Below are positions 61,702 through 64,000 of a stretch of 64,000 bases of DNA, in pieces. The DNA is taken from contig JAGCNL010000044.1 in assembly GCA_017645945.1 (NCBI GenBank), positions 1 to 64,000 of the forward strand, written 5' to 3'. Both the position numbers and the translations under genes were made by a program. Every line of letters begins with the position of its first letter. Position 1 is the stretch's first letter. The notes below the pieces were generated by a model. It searched no databases, was not told the DNA's origin, and saw only the letters and a program-made list of their open reading frames with translations. The DNA is from Salinivirgaceae bacterium (lineage in GTDB: Bacteria; Bacteroidota; Bacteroidia; Bacteroidales; SZUA-534).

Positions 61702-62805
61702 CTAATTATTCCCCGCCTTCTTTTCGGCTCTATGCTCGCGCCATTGCTGCCATTTGGTGGTGAAAAGTTCGCTCACGCTGTAGTTTTTCTCAACTTCGAA
61801 GCGGTAGGCCAAAGTGGCACGCATCATGGCGTTCATATTGTTGATGTTCACGCCGTCGTTGCCCATTGGCGATTCGATGGCAAAAACGTTTCCGCCAACA
61901 TTGAAAAACCAGTGTTTACTGTTGTAGCCGAAACTCACATCGCCCTGGAAATAGAAATCGAGAGCCTTGTGCCGGCGGTCGGGCGCGTCGTCGAGTTGCA
62001 GCAGACATTTGTTGTAGGCAAGGCCCATCTGCATATCAAGGTTGATGTAGATTTTCGCTGGTGTGACAAACGTGCGCGCATAGCCGCCGCCAGCGCCAAT
62101 GAGAGAGTTGCTCACCAGACGGATTTGCTCGTGGTAACTGAACAGTGAGTCGTTGACAATCCTCGGAATAAGCGATGAATCGCCGCTTGCAGTGTTGTAG
62201 TTGAACAAAATTCCTGCAATGGCCGAGCCTGCCGTGCGCTGTTGGAGTTCGCCGTGCGATGTGAGTGCCTTGCGCGAATACTGCGTATAGTTGAAATAGT
62301 AGTCGGCTGAGACGCGCAGAGAGCTTGTCGTGATGTCGTGGCGGTCGTGGCGGGTACCAACGGGCCAGTTTTGCAGAATGCTTTCAGCGTTCGACAAATA
62401 GTAACCTTCGTAAATGCTGGCGCCTAATTTCAGAGTCACAGCAGGCAAAAGCATCTGGGTTGAGAGATTGGTCTTGCGTCCTGTTCGGTGACGGTCGAAC
62501 AAGCCTGTGCTGACGCCAAGGCTCAGCGATAGCCATTTGTAGGCAAATCCGGCACTGATTGATGCCGACGAGTCGGAGCAGTTGTATTGCAGCGACGACA
62601 GGTTTTTCAGGTCATCGATGCTGAAGGCCGAGTTTTTTTGGAACATCGATGCGTTGACGCTGAAATAATTGCTCAAATCCTGAATGTAGGCCGTGTCGCG
62701 TTCGGCTGCAAAGACACTGATGTACGTCTCTTTCAGCCACTGCGCTTCAGCCTGACCGAATGACACTGTCAGCAGTAAAATCGATAATGCCAGACGTGTG
62801 CGCAT
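61702..62805 (-). CDS. DUF4421-family outer-membrane-like protein
   Basis: This 367-residue protein starts at ATG 62805 (MRTRLALSILLLTVSFGQAEA signal peptide). A longer frame would overlap tsaB. It shows alternating beta strands and aromatic residues typical of outer-membrane barrels (SAGFAYKWLSLSLGVSTGLF, GSIYEGYYL-like, FNVGGNVFAIES) and matches the DUF4421 pattern. It begins 4 bases after the tsaB stop, so it is cotranscribed. Function is unknown. Confidence 0.8.
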   Translation of the reverse strand: MRTRLALSILLLTVSFGQAEAQWLKETYISVFAAERDTAYIQDLSNYFSVNASMFQKNSAFSIDDLKNLSSLQYNCSDSSASISAGFAYKWLSLSLGVSTGLFDRHRTGRKTNLSTQMLLPAVTLKLGASIYEGYYLSNAESILQNWPVGTRHDRHDITTSSLRVSADYYFNYTQYSRKALTSHGELQQRTAGSAIAGILFNYNTASGDSSLIPRIVNDSLFSYHEQIRLVSNSLIGAGGGYARTFVTPAKIYINLDMQMGLAYNKCLLQLDDAPDRRHKALDFYFQGDVSFGYNSKHWFFNVGGNVFAIESPMGNDGVNINNMNAMMRATLAYRFEVEKNYSVSELFTTKWQQWREHRAEKKAGNN

Positions 62806-62809
62806 CGGA

Positions 62810-63499
62810 TTAGAGCACCTTGTTTTTGGCCACAGTTGCCACAAAATCTTTAAGATAGAACGGGTCGAAGTAGGCCACATCCTTGAAATCGCCAGCTGCG
62901 AAGGCCTTTTCGGCAAGCGGCACCATGTTGGCCGCAAGCGGGCAGATGTCGTCGATGAAGCGGGCATTGGGCGAGCAGATTACGTCGCGGCACTTTGCGG
63001 CACCATCACCGTAAAAGGCTATTGTGTTGGTTTTCAGTTCGTCAGCAAAGCTGTTGCTGTCAATGACCAATGCCTGTGTGTTGCCAATCTGTTCTAAATC
63101 AGCGTTGTAGATGGCAGTGTAAACTTCCATGCGGCGGGCGTCAATCATCGAGCAGTAGAGGTCGGGGTGGGGTGCGGCATTTTTCTCGGCCATTATCGCC
63201 ATCGCTTTCAAAGTGTCGACGGCAATCAGTTTGGCGCCAGTGGCATAGCAGATGCCCTTGGCTGCCGATACACCAATGCGCAGGCCAGTGTACGAGCCTG
63301 GTCCCTGACTCACGGCCACAGCATCGAGCGCAGTGGCTTCAATGCCCGTTTCAGCCAGAATCTGTTCAACAAAAACAGTGAGCAGCGTGGCGTGCGACTT
63401 GCCTTCGTAACTCACGCGTTCAGCCAGCAGACGGCCATCGCGTGCCATCGCAGCCGAGCAGACCGATGTTGAGGTCTCTAATGATAGAATGAGTGCCAT
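62810..63499 (-). CDS. tsaB: tRNA threonylcarbamoyladenosine biosynthesis protein TsaB
   Basis: The 229-residue ASKHA-fold protein has LSLETSTSVCSAAM, the GPGSYTGLRIGVSAAKG motif and MIDARRMEVYTAIY. TsaB is the TsaD partner in t6A synthesis. With tcdA in this window, two genes of the t6A/ct6A pathway are present. A -7 element TATCTTCG (minus strand, 63516-63523, 7 of 8) precedes it. Confidence 0.94.
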   Translation of the reverse strand: MALILSLETSTSVCSAAMARDGRLLAERVSYEGKSHATLLTVFVEQILAETGIEATALDAVAVSQGPGSYTGLRIGVSAAKGICYATGAKLIAVDTLKAMAIMAEKNAAPHPDLYCSMIDARRMEVYTAIYNADLEQIGNTQALVIDSNSFADELKTNTIAFYGDGAAKCRDVICSPNARFIDDICPLAANMVPLAEKAFAAGDFKDVAYFDPFYLKDFVATVAKNKVL

Positions 63500-63557
63500 A
63501 ACCCAAATTTTGCCGCGAAGATAGTTGAAACGGCGTATTGTTGAATCGCACTTTTGC

Positions 63558-63598
63558 GTAAAACAACAAACGGCAGCCCGATTGCCGAACCGCCGTCT
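63558..63598 (-). terminator. Putative terminator of the T9SS cargo gene
   Basis: Nested CGGCA/TGCCG and ACGGC/GCCGT stems followed on the minus strand by TTTGTTTT. The alternative pairings make this uncertain. Confidence 0.4.
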
Positions 63599-63624
63599 GC
63601 CTATGAATCAAAGGTTTGATAGTT

Positions 63625-64000
63625 CTACTTCTTGATAATCCGAACATTGACAGGAGCCTGTCCGTCGATGGTGATTCTGGCCACGTACAAGCCTGGCGTG
63701 CAGTTGCTGATGGTGCTGCTTATGTCGATGTCGTGGCGGCCTTGGGCGAACCACTCATCGCAGATTTGTGCCATACCGCTGCCAAAGGCATTGAACAACT
63801 CAATCCGCACGTTAGCGTCAGTTGCTTGTCTCCACGCGATAACTGCCTCGTTGCTTACCGGGTTCGGGTAGCAGAAGGCTGACGCGCTGACAGCCTGCAT
63901 ATCGGCAATGTCAACAGATGGCTCTGTTATTGTCGGAATGGTGTCGATTGAAACCTTCTCGTTCGAATTGAAATCGGTGTGCGATGGTTTGAACAATCCG
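63625..64000 (-). CDS. C-terminal end of a type IX secretion cargo protein (partial)
   Basis: The frame is open to the right edge, so only the last 124 or so residues are visible. They form a T9SS type A sorting domain: CYPNPVSNEAVIAWRQ, VRIELFNAFGSGMAQI, GRHDIDISSTISNCTPGLYVARI and the terminal Lys-rich VRIIKK. The protein would cross the outer membrane by T9SS and lose this tail. The upstream Ser/Thr/Pro-rich segment gives no hint of the cargo function. Confidence 0.85.
   Translation of the reverse strand, partial: GLFKPSHTDFNSNEKVSIDTIPTITEPSVDIADMQAVSASAFCYPNPVSNEAVIAWRQATDANVRIELFNAFGSGMAQICDEWFAQGRHDIDISSTISNCTPGLYVARITIDGQAPVNVRIIKK

Overview
The window looks like a chromosomal segment of a member of the Bacteroidales. 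Almost every transcription unit has the Bacteroidetes -7 promoter word TAnnTTTG a few bases before its start, and Shine-Dalgarno sequences are largely absent. Protein content agrees: type IX secretion C-terminal tails, a BspA-like surface protein, DUF4421, NamZ/DUF1343, SiaB/SiaC proteins and MacB-like permeases without fused ATPases. It is not assignable to a genus from sequence alone. No rRNA, CRISPR array, insertion sequence or integrase was found.

Region 1 (1-8.0 kb, minus strand) is one signalling operon. In transcription order it holds CheR, a degenerate second CheR, a receiver-less CheB, a membrane GAF protein, a membrane GAF-PAS-PAS-PP2C phosphatase, a SiaB-like kinase, a SiaC-like phosphoprotein, and an ABCG-like ATPase with an N-terminal TerB domain. 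There is no chemoreceptor, CheA or CheW. The ATPase gene carries an in-frame stop at codon 11. Region 2 (8.3-20.1 kb) is core-like: a SemiSWEET, an Xaa-Pro aminopeptidase overlapping a serpin, a small lipoprotein, and an alpha-2-macroglobulin divergent from penicillin-binding protein 1C.

Region 3 (20.25-30.6 kb) is a putative AT-rich island. A 60-base segment ending in the 3' end of tRNA-Gln recurs 10,260 bases away, where the intact tRNA-Gln sits. Between the copies lie an unknown 210-residue protein, an ATPase-gene remnant, a DUF4143 ATPase preceded by three 33-base repeats, a frameshifted AlbA-type gene, a giant BspA-like protein and an unknown coiled-coil protein.

Region 4 (30.7-38.7 kb) begins with an AONS/KBL-fold protein lacking its PLP lysine. 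It then has two transcription units that start with nearly identical 300-base leaders. Each leader has helically phased TGTAAA sites, a sigma-54-like TGGCACG element and an ORF for an arginine-rich 40-residue peptide. Unit 1 continues into an FtsX/MacB-like permease; unit 2 into an ABC ATPase and a second permease. This peptide/ABC arrangement is my main candidate for an undescribed system.

Region 5 (38.7-64 kb) is mostly housekeeping: an SGNH/MBOAT O-acetylation pair, a GH51 arabinofuranosidase, tRNA-Leu, tig-clpP-clpX-pcm, a YwqK/MORN-like repeat protein, a DMT transporter, a K+/H+ antiporter, an M3 peptidase, a thioesterase-TatD-TcdA operon, NamZ divergent from a LolC/E-like permease, a LysE-type exporter, tsaB-DUF4421, and the end of a T9SS cargo protein. 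A candidate small RNA (about 57996-58098) has its own promoter and terminator.
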